A DNA stretch of 64,000 nt from Cytophagaceae bacterium (lineage in GTDB: Bacteria > Bacteroidota > Bacteroidia > Cytophagales > Cytophagaceae). A program made the position numbers and the translations under genes. Below the pieces are notes generated by a model. That model was not told the DNA's origin. It did no database searches and was given only the letters and a program-made list of their open reading frames with translations. This document shows, in pieces, positions 10,967-19,551 of this stretch. The stretch lies in contig JALONH010000004.1 in NCBI GenBank assembly GCA_025455005.1, positions 1 through 64,000 on the forward strand. Direction: 5' to 3'. Each line of letters starts with the position of its first letter. The first letter of the stretch is position 1.

Positions 10967-11025
10967 AAAACTTTTTTACTTCTTTTTTTATCTATACTTT
11001 TGTCTATCTAATTGGTAGAGATAAT
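10959..11025 (+). promoter_or_regulatory. Promoter and candidate operator of the TonB receptor gene
   Basis: A Bacteroidota -7 element TACTTTTG sits at 10995-11002, with no clear TTG 19-20 bases upstream. Just downstream is an imperfect palindrome CTATCTAATTGGTAG (11004-11018). Upstream is TTTTGTAAAAAA, which continues into a near-perfect inverted repeat GTAAAAAACTTTTTTAC (10963-10979). The same two blocks at the same 39-base spacing occur before the DUF2490 gene at 13873-13929. The lack of a -33 element fits a regulated promoter. Regulation by the neighbouring Rrf2 protein is inference. Confidence 0.55.
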
Positions 11026-11140
11026 CTGCTATAATGCTTAAAAGTTCAATATAACCTTAACGAAAACGAATCACTATTTGAATAATATCTATTAACTCTA
11101 TATAGTATGTATATATAATAGTGATTACTACGAAAAAATT

Positions 11141-13696
11141 ATGAAAACTAACATTATTCTAAGCTTCTGGTTGATTGGAATAATCAGCTCTAAGTTGTTT
11201 GCTCAAACACACGAAATCCGAGGTGTGGTAGTCGATGAAAGTAAGCAGCCTTTAATTGGTGCGGTTGTCAATATTAAAAATACGATGGTCGGAACATCTA
11301 CCGATATAGATGGGAAGTTTGCTTTACTACATAAAGGTGAATTACCGATAACGTTGATTGTACGTTCGGTGGGATATCAAGTGAACGAAACTAGTATTGA
11401 TTCTATTTCCGCTCCAATAGAAATCGTACTTCAAGCGATAGTTACTCAATCCGTAGTAGTTACTGCGCGATACAAAGAAGAAGATCCTCAAGAAATTCCA
11501 ATTCCTATTACAGTAATAGGTGGGCCACAGGTAGAAGAAACCGGCGCCTTTAATGTGAACCGGGTGAAAGAATTGGTACCAAGTGTGCAATTGTATTCAT
11601 CCAATCCACGGAATACGGGATTAAACATTCGGGGTTTAGGTTCTACCTTCGGTTTAACAAATGATGGTATTGATCCCGGGGTTGGTTTTTATGTAGATGG
11701 AGTATATTACGCTAGACCCGCTGCTACTACCTTAGATTTTGTTGACATCGATCGAATAGAAGTATTGCGAGGTCCTCAAGGAACTTTATTTGGTAAAAAT
11801 ACTACATCCGGTGCTTTTAATATTACCACTCGTGCAGCATCCTTTACTCCAGGAGCTACATTTGAGTTGTCGTATGGTAACTATGGTTATATTCAAGCCA
11901 AGACTTCCATTACAGGACCTTTAATTAAAAACAGATTAGCCGCTAGAGCTTCCTTTTCGGGCACACAACGCGATGGAACAATTTATAATGTCAACTCTCA
12001 AAAATATATTAATGATTTGAATAACTTGGGTGGTAGATTACAATTTTTGTATACGCCGACCAGTAAAATAAAACTAACATTATCCGGAGACTATAACCAA
12101 CAACGTCCGGAAGGTTATGCGCAAGTCATAGCCGGTGTAGTAGAGACGCAACGACCGGCCTACCGTCAATTTAACTCTATTATATCCGATTTAAATTATT
12201 CTATCGTTTCTAATAATCCGTTTGATAGAAAAGTGGATCAAAATACCACCTGGCGTTCCGGAAACAAGTTAGGAGGGGTGTCGTTGAATGCTGAATTTAA
12301 AATAGGGAAAGGTTATCTGACTTCTATCTCAGCATGGAGATATTGGGATTGGGATCCGTCGAATGATAGAGATTTTACAGGTCTTTCTGCTTTACGTTTA
12401 TCTCAAGCAACATCTTTCCAAAATCAATATTCACAAGAATTACGCTATGCCACTGAAATAGGCAAAAAGTTTAATCTTACCTCTGGTGTTTTCTTATTAT
12501 CACAAGACATTAAATCCAATCCATATCAAATAGAAGAATCCGGAAAAGATCAATGGCGTTTTTCACAAAGTACAACGAATACCGCGTTATGGTCGACGCC
12601 CGGTTTGTTGGACGGATATGGAATTCGCACACGGAATGAATTAAAGTCGGTATCCGCGGCTGTTTATGCACAATTAGATTGGGCTGTAACCGATAAATTA
12701 CATGTGATTCCGGGTTTACGTTATAACTACGATGAAAAATCGGTAGACTACGAACGTGTTACCTATGGTGGTTTACAAACTACCGACCCAGCCTTACTAG
12801 CCATTCAGCGTAGTGTATATTCTAATCAAGCGTACACGATTAATCACAGAAGCAATCAGAATATTTCCGGGCAACTTACTGTTTCCTATAAAGTTTCGGA
12901 TAAAGTTAATACCTATGCAACGTATGCAAACGGTTATAAACCGATTGGGGTAAATATTGCAGGATTACCTTCTTCAGGTGGACAACCGTTATTAGATTTA
13001 GCGGTAGTAAAACCGGAATATTCCGATAACATTGAGTTTGGGGTTAAAACTACCCCAGTTAAGAATGCAACATTTAATGTAGCTTTGTTTAATACCAATG
13101 TAAAAGATTTTCAAACTAACGTACAAAGTCCTGAGTTAGGTGTGAATAGAGGGTATTTGGCGAATGCCGAAAAAGTTCGTGTGTTTGGCGGGGAAGTGGA
13201 TGCATCCATACGAGTACAAAAGTTTTTAACTGTAAATGCCAGTGTAGCTTATTTAGACGGGAAATACGTTTCCTTTACGAATGCTCCATTGCCTTTAGAA
13301 GAAACCGGCGCATCAGTATCGTTTAAAGATATCTCCGGTGGTCGTTTGCCGGGTATTTCTAAATGGTCCGGATCTGTAGGATTCGAGCTAAGTAAAGGTG
13401 GTACGTTTTTGGCAAAAGAAGGTCGCTTTTTTGTAGCTTTTGATACTTACTTCCGTTCAGAATTTTCCTCTAGCCCATCTCCGTCTAAATACTTAAATAT
13501 TGATGGGTATTCTTTGGTTAACGGTCGCTTAGGATTTAGAGCGACAGAGGGATTATCGGTATTTGTTTGGTCAAGAAACCTATTTAATACAAATTACTTT
13601 GAACAATTATTACCGGCATCCGGAAACAATGGAATGTATGCAGGAGTTCTGGGTGATCCTAGAACGTATGGTACAACCATTCGATATAGTTTCTAA
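11141..13696 (+). CDS. TonB-dependent outer-membrane receptor
   Basis: An 851-residue receptor. A signal peptide ends at KLFAQ; residues ~25-105 form a carboxypeptidase-regulatory-like domain (HEIRGVVVDESKQPLIGAVV) typical of Bacteroidota receptors; the plug follows at ~115-240 (VGFYVDGVYYAR, IEVLRGPQGTLFGKNTTSGAF), then a beta-barrel ending in the aromatic YSF terminus. The plug pattern resembles siderophore/vitamin-type receptors rather than SusC, and no SusD partner is adjacent. Placed with an Rrf2 regulator and a TSUP permease, it may import a sulfur compound or metal complex; that is inference. A hairpin terminator follows directly. Confidence 0.93.
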   Translation: MKTNIILSFWLIGIISSKLFAQTHEIRGVVVDESKQPLIGAVVNIKNTMVGTSTDIDGKFALLHKGELPITLIVRSVGYQVNETSIDSISAPIEIVLQAIVTQSVVVTARYKEEDPQEIPIPITVIGGPQVEETGAFNVNRVKELVPSVQLYSSNPRNTGLNIRGLGSTFGLTNDGIDPGVGFYVDGVYYARPAATTLDFVDIDRIEVLRGPQGTLFGKNTTSGAFNITTRAASFTPGATFELSYGNYGYIQAKTSITGPLIKNRLAARASFSGTQRDGTIYNVNSQKYINDLNNLGGRLQFLYTPTSKIKLTLSGDYNQQRPEGYAQVIAGVVETQRPAYRQFNSIISDLNYSIVSNNPFDRKVDQNTTWRSGNKLGGVSLNAEFKIGKGYLTSISAWRYWDWDPSNDRDFTGLSALRLSQATSFQNQYSQELRYATEIGKKFNLTSGVFLLSQDIKSNPYQIEESGKDQWRFSQSTTNTALWSTPGLLDGYGIRTRNELKSVSAAVYAQLDWAVTDKLHVIPGLRYNYDEKSVDYERVTYGGLQTTDPALLAIQRSVYSNQAYTINHRSNQNISGQLTVSYKVSDKVNTYATYANGYKPIGVNIAGLPSSGGQPLLDLAVVKPEYSDNIEFGVKTTPVKNATFNVALFNTNVKDFQTNVQSPELGVNRGYLANAEKVRVFGGEVDASIRVQKFLTVNASVAYLDGKYVSFTNAPLPLEETGASVSFKDISGGRLPGISKWSGSVGFELSKGGTFLAKEGRFFVAFDTYFRSEFSSSPSPSKYLNIDGYSLVNGRLGFRATEGLSVFVWSRNLFNTNYFEQLLPASGNNGMYAGVLGDPRTYGTTIRYSF

Positions 13697-13701
13697 ATTC
13701 A

Positions 13702-13740
13702 ATTTTCCATGGATAAGTGGCTGCCTTATCCATGGAAAAT
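13702..13740 (+). terminator. Strong hairpin after the TonB receptor gene
   Basis: A perfect 16-bp stem: ATTTTCCATGGATAAG at 13702-13717 and its complement at 13725-13740, with the 7-base loop TGGCTGC. The A/T-rich outer stem and following AATTAAAAAG fit a bidirectional-type factor-independent terminator. It separates the receptor transcript from the DUF2490-permease transcript. Confidence 0.8.
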
Positions 13741-13872
13741 AATTAAAAAGGAAAATCGTAATAGGAATAGAGGGTGCGCTTGCTTGAATCTAAAATATAA
13801 TTAGTTTAATGATTAATAAGGCAGAATAAAATATTGTGTTTATTTTGAAATAAAAGGAGTTGCAGAAAATAA

Positions 13873-13935
13873 TTTTGTAAAAAGTTTTCTGTATTCTGTA
13901 ATACCATGTATTTTTGTCTATTGATTCTATAGATA
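13873..13935 (+). promoter_or_regulatory. Promoter and candidate operator of the DUF2490-TSUP operon
   Basis: A -7 element TATTTTTG lies at 13909-13916, immediately followed by TCTATTGATTCTATAGATAAT. An upstream block TTTTGTAAAAAGTTTT starts at 13873. Both blocks, and the 39-base distance between their G residues (13877 to 13916), match the region before the TonB receptor (10963 to 11002). This shared layout implies one regulator for both transcripts. Confidence 0.55.
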
Positions 13936-13942
13936 ATTATAC

Positions 13943-14701
13943 ATGACGTTTCGATTAATATTTTCTAAGATCCTTTTAGTCTTGTTTTGCATCTCATATG
14001 AAGTTATGGCTCAAACCAAAGAAGTAGAACATGAAGAACAACTTTGGTTACAGACAAACCTTCGAATAAGAGTCGCAAAAAAATGGTTTGCTTATATTGA
14101 TGGAGGATTTAGGACACGTGAGCATTTTATTCAAGAACGGACTCAGTATTTCATACGTCCGGCGTCGATATTTCAAGTATCTAACAAAGTACAACTTTGG
14201 GGTGGTTACGCTTATTTTGAAACTTCTCAATGGATTAATGGTTACAATGATGTATTTCGTCCGGAACATCGATACTGGAATTTTGTAACCATACGAGAAT
14301 CGTTTAAACGATTTGAACTGCGTCATCGGTATCGATTAGAAGGTCGTTGGCAACAAGGATTCCAGCAAGGAGAGTTAACGGATAGTTATGATTTCTTTTG
14401 GCGCTTTGGGTATCAATTTCAAATCGTAATGGCTTTAAATAACGAGAAAATAATAGATAATACTTGGTTTTTGATAGCATCCGATGAGTTGATGGTAAAT
14501 GCCGGAAAAACTATAAATAATTACTTTGATCAAAATAGAATTTCTGCCGGTGTAGGGTATAATTGGAATGAACACTTCCGGATACAAGGTATATACCAAT
14601 ACATTTATGCTAAACAATCTAGAGGAGAAACAAGTATATCCGGAAATTCTATATGGATTACCCTACAAATGAATGTTGATATAAGAAAGAAAACTGAATA
14701 A
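13943..14701 (+). CDS. DUF2490 family outer-membrane-type protein
   Basis: A 252-residue protein with a signal peptide ending at VMAQ. The mature part is rich in alternating aromatic strands (WLQTNLRIRVAKKWFAYIDGG, RPEHRYWNF, FELRHRYRLEGRW, FWRFGYQFQIVMALN), the pattern of DUF2490, predicted small beta-barrels of unknown function. It lies 2 bp upstream of the TSUP permease gene, so the pair are one operon, with its own promoter. It could form the outer-membrane pore for the substrate handled by the permease; this is inference. Confidence 0.82.
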   Translation: MTFRLIFSKILLVLFCISYEVMAQTKEVEHEEQLWLQTNLRIRVAKKWFAYIDGGFRTREHFIQERTQYFIRPASIFQVSNKVQLWGGYAYFETSQWINGYNDVFRPEHRYWNFVTIRESFKRFELRHRYRLEGRWQQGFQQGELTDSYDFFWRFGYQFQIVMALNNEKIIDNTWFLIASDELMVNAGKTINNYFDQNRISAGVGYNWNEHFRIQGIYQYIYAKQSRGETSISGNSIWITLQMNVDIRKKTE

Positions 14702-14703
14702 TT

Positions 14704-15783
14704 ATGTCCAATGACGAAATAAAAAACAAGACCATTGAGCAATTAGAAAATGAAATTGCTGAACCTGAAGCGCAAGAGCAACTGATCGAAGAGGTAACGA
14801 TTGAGAATACAAAGAGTCCAATACTAAAAGTAGTTAGTATTTCATTAGCCGTTATACTTGCCATTGCATTTGGTATTACTTGGTTGTTTACCTCCGCACC
14901 GGCTGATACTCAAGTTCAAGTAGAAGCGTTTTGGGTATCCATATTCAATAAAGATTTAATACAATTTTTAGTAGTTGGGTTAATAGCACAAATGGTCGAT
15001 GGTGCATTAGGTATGGCGTATGGAGCTACGGCTAATGCTTTTTTAGTGAGCATAGGGGTTTCATCTGCCGGAGCCAGTGCCAGCATTCACATAGCAGAAG
15101 TGTTTACTACAGGAGCCAGCGGATTATCGCATTTAAAATTCGGTAACGTGAATAAAAAGTTATTTCAAAATTTACTAGTACCGGGCGTGATCGGAGCCAT
15201 ACTAGGTGCGGCTATTTTATCACTTTTAGAACAAGGGGCCTTATTTTCAGAAGACGATGCCAAAAAATACATTCGACCTTTTACTATGATCTACACGATG
15301 ATTTTAGGTTTCATTGTATTAAGCAAGGCAATACGTAAAGCTGCACCAAAGAATAAAATCACAAAAGTTGGTCCTTTAGCTGCGGTTGGAGGATTTATGG
15401 ACAGTATAGGCGGCGGGGGTTGGGGCCCAATTGTAACCTCTACCTTAATCAGTAGTGGCCGTGCTATTAATTATACTATCGGTTCGGTTAATTTAGCAGA
15501 ATTCTTTATTGCCTTATCCAGTTCGATTACCTTTATCGTTTTTGCCGGTTTAGCCGGAGATGGTACGATGTTGAGTTTGGTTCAAGTTATAATTGGGTTG
15601 ATCATCGGTGGTGTGTTTGCCTCACCTTTCGCGGCCTTGTTAGTTCGGTATGTTAAACGTAAACCTTTAATGATTTTCGTAGGTTGTTTTATCATTTTCT
15701 TAAGCACCAATACCTTATTGAAAATATTTTACAAAATAGATTTATTGGGTAGTTTCGCTAAATCTATAACCGGTTGGTTTTAA
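14704..15783 (+). CDS. TSUP-family permease (TauE/SafE-like)
   Basis: A 359-residue membrane protein of the TSUP (TauE/SafE, DUF81) family with about nine transmembrane helices. Repeated family motifs are visible: MVDGALGMAYGATANAFLVSIG and GGFMDSIGGGGWGPIVTSTLI. The hydrophilic first ~38 residues, rich in Glu, are longer than usual. Known members move sulfite, sulfonates, sulfur oxyanions or other anions, so a sulfur substrate is plausible but not shown. The following gene is convergent with a 9-bp gap. Confidence 0.88.
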   Translation: MSNDEIKNKTIEQLENEIAEPEAQEQLIEEVTIENTKSPILKVVSISLAVILAIAFGITWLFTSAPADTQVQVEAFWVSIFNKDLIQFLVVGLIAQMVDGALGMAYGATANAFLVSIGVSSAGASASIHIAEVFTTGASGLSHLKFGNVNKKLFQNLLVPGVIGAILGAAILSLLEQGALFSEDDAKKYIRPFTMIYTMILGFIVLSKAIRKAAPKNKITKVGPLAAVGGFMDSIGGGGWGPIVTSTLISSGRAINYTIGSVNLAEFFIALSSSITFIVFAGLAGDGTMLSLVQVIIGLIIGGVFASPFAALLVRYVKRKPLMIFVGCFIIFLSTNTLLKIFYKIDLLGSFAKSITGWF

Positions 15784-15792
15784 AAAAAAATC

Positions 15793-16653
15793 CTACTTCA
15801 CTACTTCTAAAAATCGATTGCGTCCGAAATGGTCGTCGTGTATTACGCAGGTCGACCATTCGTACATATGCGCCAATGCAAGCAAGGCATTTTTTTGGTT
15901 ATAATGTATTTCCGCCCATAGCGCTCCGCCTTTATTTAAATGTTGAAAAGCAAATTGTAGTAAGGCATTATAAAAAACAAGGGCTTCTTCATCTGCTACA
16001 AATAACGCGAGATGTGGTTCATACTGTACTACATTTTCCAGCATCTCTTTTTTTTCACTGATAGGTATATAAGGCGGGTTACTTACAATGATATCGTATT
16101 GTCCATACTTTAGTGCAGGGTGGAGAATATCATCTTGTATCCAAATTACATTTAATGTATTCTCCATTGCATTTCGATTTGCAACGTGAAGTGCGGCTTC
16201 ACTGATATCGACGGCATCCACATGAGCCAACGGAAAATTCCTTTTTAACTCTAAGGCGATACAACCACTTCCGGTACATACATCGATAATCGTATTCGGC
16301 TGCTTTTCTCTAAACGATTCAACAATCCGGTATACTAATTCTTCCGTCTCCGGACGAGGAATTAAAACGTCTTTATTTACATTAATTTTAGATGCTCCAA
16401 ATAGGGTGTATCCAATTATGTGTTGGATCGGTTCAAACAAGTTGATACGCTGAATGTCACGGTCTACTTCCGCCAGCTGTTCCACATTCCAATTTAACGG
16501 CTCCGGCATTAACCATACTTTTCGATTGAACTCCCACTTGTCTTCAAAATACCGACGCAGGATACTTTTTCTTTCCTGTTCATCATAAACCTGAAGCTTT
16601 TTGTAGCTTTGTTGCCAAAGCTCGGCAGTAGTAATTGGAAGAATGGAATTCAA
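15793..16653 (-). CDS. prmC: Peptide chain release factor N5-glutamine methyltransferase
   Basis: A 286-residue PrmC/HemK. It methylates the Gln of the GGQ motif of release factors using SAM. The N-terminal helical domain (residues ~1-85) leads into HIIGYTLFG and the methyltransferase domain with VLIPRPETEELV, the SAM loop DVCTGSGCIALELK and the catalytic IVSNPPYIP (NPPY near 190). Length and motifs are complete. It is a monocistronic minus-strand gene divergent from ribD. Confidence 0.95.
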   Translation of the reverse strand: MNSILPITTAELWQQSYKKLQVYDEQERKSILRRYFEDKWEFNRKVWLMPEPLNWNVEQLAEVDRDIQRINLFEPIQHIIGYTLFGASKINVNKDVLIPRPETEELVYRIVESFREKQPNTIIDVCTGSGCIALELKRNFPLAHVDAVDISEAALHVANRNAMENTLNVIWIQDDILHPALKYGQYDIIVSNPPYIPISEKKEMLENVVQYEPHLALFVADEEALVFYNALLQFAFQHLNKGGALWAEIHYNQKNALLALAHMYEWSTCVIHDDHFGRNRFLEVVK

Positions 16654-16728
16654 TGTGTATAATTCGGATTAACTTATTCTTGTCGATATGCGTTTGACAT
16701 ATAAACATCAACTCAAATATAACCTTTT

Positions 16729-17757
16729 ATGAATGCAGATGAAAGGTACATGCGTAGAGCTTTAGAATTGGCACAATTGGGATTAGGTAGTGTAAGTCCT
16801 AATCCACTTGTAGGTTGTGTCATTGTAAAAGACGATAAAATAATCGCGGAAGGGTACCACAAAACCTTTGGTCAAGCCCATGCAGAAGTGGAAGCAATCA
16901 AACAATTACCCTCCAGGGAAGCAGCCTCCGGCGCTACCTTATATGTTAATTTAGAGCCTTGTTCCCATACCGGCAAAACACCTCCTTGTGTAGATTTAAT
17001 TACGCAATACCCATTCCAACGTATAGTTTTTGCCAATATAGATCCCAACCCTCTGGTAGCAGGTGCAGGCTTTGAGAAGTTGATGGGCCATGGTTTTGAA
17101 GTGACGCAAGGTGTGCTCGAACATGAAGCACGCCAACTAAACAAACGTTTTTTTACCTTTATGGAAAAAAAACGACCTTACATCATTTTAAAATGGGCGG
17201 AAACAGCAGATGGCTTCATAGCCCGAGATGACTATAGTTCGAAATGGATCAGCAATGAGGTGTCGCGTCGTCTTACCCATAAATGGAGAAGTGAAGAAGA
17301 CGTGGTACTCGTTGGGACCAATACAGCCTTATATGATAATCCGCAGTTGAATGTGCGGGATTGGACAGGTCGGCATCCTGTACGTGCGTTTATAGATAAA
17401 ACCTTGCAACTTCCTCAAGCGGCACATTTATTGGATGGAACACAAACGACCATTTGTTATAACTACCAAGAGCAATACATCCATAATTTAGTGGATTATG
17501 TAAAATTAGATCCGGTACTCGATACTTTGGATCAAATACTGGAGGATTTGTACACGCGTCGATTAGGTTCTATTTTGGTGGAAGGGGGGAGTGTATTGTT
17601 GAAGGCTTTTATTCAAAAAAATCTATGGGATGAAATCCGTGTGTTTACAGCACCGGTCACCTTTCATTCCGGTATTGAAGCCCCGTCAGTGCGTCGATCT
17701 CCTGCCTATAAAGAACAAGTGTTAACCGATGAACTTAAAATTTATTACAATCAATAA
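16729..17757 (+). CDS. ribD: Bifunctional riboflavin deaminase/reductase
   Basis: A 342-residue RibD carrying out two successive steps of riboflavin synthesis: deamination and side-chain reduction of the pyrimidine intermediate. The deaminase domain (residues 1-145) has the zinc site HAEVEAI and PCSHTGKTPPC; the reductase domain (~148-342) has LKWAETADGFIA, DVVLVGTNTALYDNPQLNVR and ILVEGGSVLL. The opening MNADERYMRRALELAQLG is typical. It is slightly shorter than the E. coli enzyme (about 367) but complete. Confidence 0.95.
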   Translation: MNADERYMRRALELAQLGLGSVSPNPLVGCVIVKDDKIIAEGYHKTFGQAHAEVEAIKQLPSREAASGATLYVNLEPCSHTGKTPPCVDLITQYPFQRIVFANIDPNPLVAGAGFEKLMGHGFEVTQGVLEHEARQLNKRFFTFMEKKRPYIILKWAETADGFIARDDYSSKWISNEVSRRLTHKWRSEEDVVLVGTNTALYDNPQLNVRDWTGRHPVRAFIDKTLQLPQAAHLLDGTQTTICYNYQEQYIHNLVDYVKLDPVLDTLDQILEDLYTRRLGSILVEGGSVLLKAFIQKNLWDEIRVFTAPVTFHSGIEAPSVRRSPAYKEQVLTDELKIYYNQ

Positions 17758-17824
17758 TTCGTTTTTTTATTCGACTTACAACAACCGTCTTTCTGTATTG
17801 TTCTATAGTATATGCATTTGATTT

Positions 17825-18478
17825 ATGAAACAGACGTTTGACTTTTTAAAAAAATTAAAGAAAAATAATACGAAGGAATGGTTTGATGACCATCGTTCGG
17901 AATATGAATTGGTAAAGAAACAGATGCAAGAGTGGTTGCTTCAGTTTATTCCTAAAGTAGAAAAGCTAGATACTTCCATTCAAGATTTAGCGCCTAAAGA
18001 TTGCATGTTTCGAATTAATCGGGATGTTCGATTTTCAAAAAATAAAGATCCTTACAAAACCAATATGGGGGTAGTGTTTGCACCCGGTGGAAAGAAGTCC
18101 ACGAAAGGATGTTACTACGTGCACATAGAGCCCGGCAATTGTTTTATTGCTGGCGGAATTTGGATGCCGGAACCGGAGGCACTACAAAAGATTCGTCAAG
18201 AAATTGATTATAATGGATCCGCCCTTCAAACCATCGTCCGTAAAAAATCGTTTCAGAAATATTTTATCGATTTTGATTCGGAAAGCACCTTAACCCGTGT
18301 GCCTAAAGGTTATGCCGCAGACCATGAATATGCCGATTGGTTAAAATTAAAAAGTTTTACTGTTACCTATCCTATCGACGATTCCGTGCTGTTGTCCGCA
18401 GATCGAGACAAACTTTGTTTAGCTGTTTTTAAAGAAATTTTACCTATAAATCAATTTTTAACCACAGCATTAGATTAA
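17825..18478 (+). CDS. DUF2461 family protein
   Basis: A 217-residue protein matching the DUF2461 (TIGR02453) family, which has no firm function. Visible signatures are FLKKLKKNNTKEWFDDHRSEYE at the N-terminus, the MFRINRDVRFSKNKDPYKTNMG block (residues ~60-80) and a YVHIEPGNCFIAGGIWMPEP strand. It is soluble, with no signal peptide. It ends 2 bp before the next gene, so the two are likely co-expressed. Confidence 0.88.
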   Translation: MKQTFDFLKKLKKNNTKEWFDDHRSEYELVKKQMQEWLLQFIPKVEKLDTSIQDLAPKDCMFRINRDVRFSKNKDPYKTNMGVVFAPGGKKSTKGCYYVHIEPGNCFIAGGIWMPEPEALQKIRQEIDYNGSALQTIVRKKSFQKYFIDFDSESTLTRVPKGYAADHEYADWLKLKSFTVTYPIDDSVLLSADRDKLCLAVFKEILPINQFLTTALD

Positions 18479-18480
18479 AT

Positions 18481-19293
18481 ATGAAACGTTGGTTGGTATT
18501 GGGAAGTGGATGGTTGGCTTTACCCTTGGCAAAAAGGATACTGGAGAGAGGCGATGAAGTTGCGGTGACTACTACCGGTGAAGTGAAGTCAATTCGTTTG
18601 CAAAAGGAAGGGTATACGTCGTTTGTGGTCACGGGGAAGGCCGGAGTTTGGACTTATGATACAGCTTTTACTGATTGGTTAAGTCAAACAGATATTATAG
18701 TATATGCTATCCCTCCCGGTACTAAGCGCTCGACTGATAGTACGCATGATACGGATATTAAAGCCTTATTAGATTGGGTGACGTCCATTAGTAAGCCATT
18801 GTGGGTGTATTGTAGTACGACTTCCGTTTATCCGGACGAGAACCGTATACTCGATGAAACTTGGGATACTCAGTCATCTAGCGGTAATAGTGTAGTAGCG
18901 AAAGCAGAGCAATATATCAAAGAATCAGGAGTGCCGTATATAATTGCTCGATTAGGCGGTCTGTGTGGTCCGGATAGAATGTTAGCGAAATATTTTGCTG
19001 GAAAATCAGCGATTCCACAAGGCACTGCACCGGTGAATTTAATTCACTTACAGGATGTAGTACAGGCCCTTTTATTTATGGTAGACTACGGACATACTGC
19101 CGAAATTGTCAATATTGTAACACCGGAACATCCTACCAAACAAACATTTTATACTTGGTTGTGTGATCAGCAGGGCTTAGCAAAACCACAATTCGATGAA
19201 GATGTAATAGGAGGTAAAACTATAGAACCTGCGGTGTTACAGCGCTTAGGGTATACTTATATTTTCAAAAGTCCTTACGAATTTACGTATTAA
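18481..19293 (+). CDS. NAD(P)-dependent epimerase/dehydratase-like protein (atypical SDR)
   Basis: A 270-residue atypical short-chain dehydrogenase-like protein. The Rossmann start is WLVLGSGWLALPLAKRILERG, with a GxGWLG-type loop seen in YeeZ-like members; VYCSTTSVYPD and LIHLQDVV are further family marks. The usual YxxxK catalytic pair is not clearly present, as is common in this subgroup. Substrate unknown. It overlaps neither neighbour but abuts the convergent small membrane protein gene at its last base. Confidence 0.85.
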   Translation: MKRWLVLGSGWLALPLAKRILERGDEVAVTTTGEVKSIRLQKEGYTSFVVTGKAGVWTYDTAFTDWLSQTDIIVYAIPPGTKRSTDSTHDTDIKALLDWVTSISKPLWVYCSTTSVYPDENRILDETWDTQSSSGNSVVAKAEQYIKESGVPYIIARLGGLCGPDRMLAKYFAGKSAIPQGTAPVNLIHLQDVVQALLFMVDYGHTAEIVNIVTPEHPTKQTFYTWLCDQQGLAKPQFDEDVIGGKTIEPAVLQRLGYTYIFKSPYEFTY

Positions 19294-19482
19294 TCAATGG
19301 TGGTGGTCGTCTTTTGGAAGGAACGGATTAATCAAAAAGGCAACAAAAAATACGATAGCCCAAGTGGGGTATAGGTAGTGAAAATTTTCTACTTTTTTTC
19401 CTAAGAGATATAAGCCCAGTTGAGCCAAGGCACTAAATATTAAGCCTGTGATAGCTATAACTTGAAAGGCGTTCAGTTTCAT
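19294..19482 (-). CDS. Small two-helix membrane protein, hypothetical
   Basis: A 62-residue protein starting at the Met of MKLNAFQVIAITG; an in-frame extension upstream is polar and unconvincing. Two hydrophobic segments (about 6-24 and 33-52) are followed by a short acidic-histidine tail, PKDDHHH. The His-rich end could bind a metal but may be incidental. It abuts the convergent SDR gene and is divergent from ilvA, with ~70 bp between starts. No family recognised. Confidence 0.65.
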   Translation of the reverse strand: MKLNAFQVIAITGLIFSALAQLGLYLLGKKVENFHYLYPTWAIVFFVAFLINPFLPKDDHHH

Positions 19483-19551
19483 AGTACTAATATACATATA
19501 TTTTTTGAGTTTTTTTGTTAGTGAAAGGGGATAGACGTAATTTTGGAGCAC

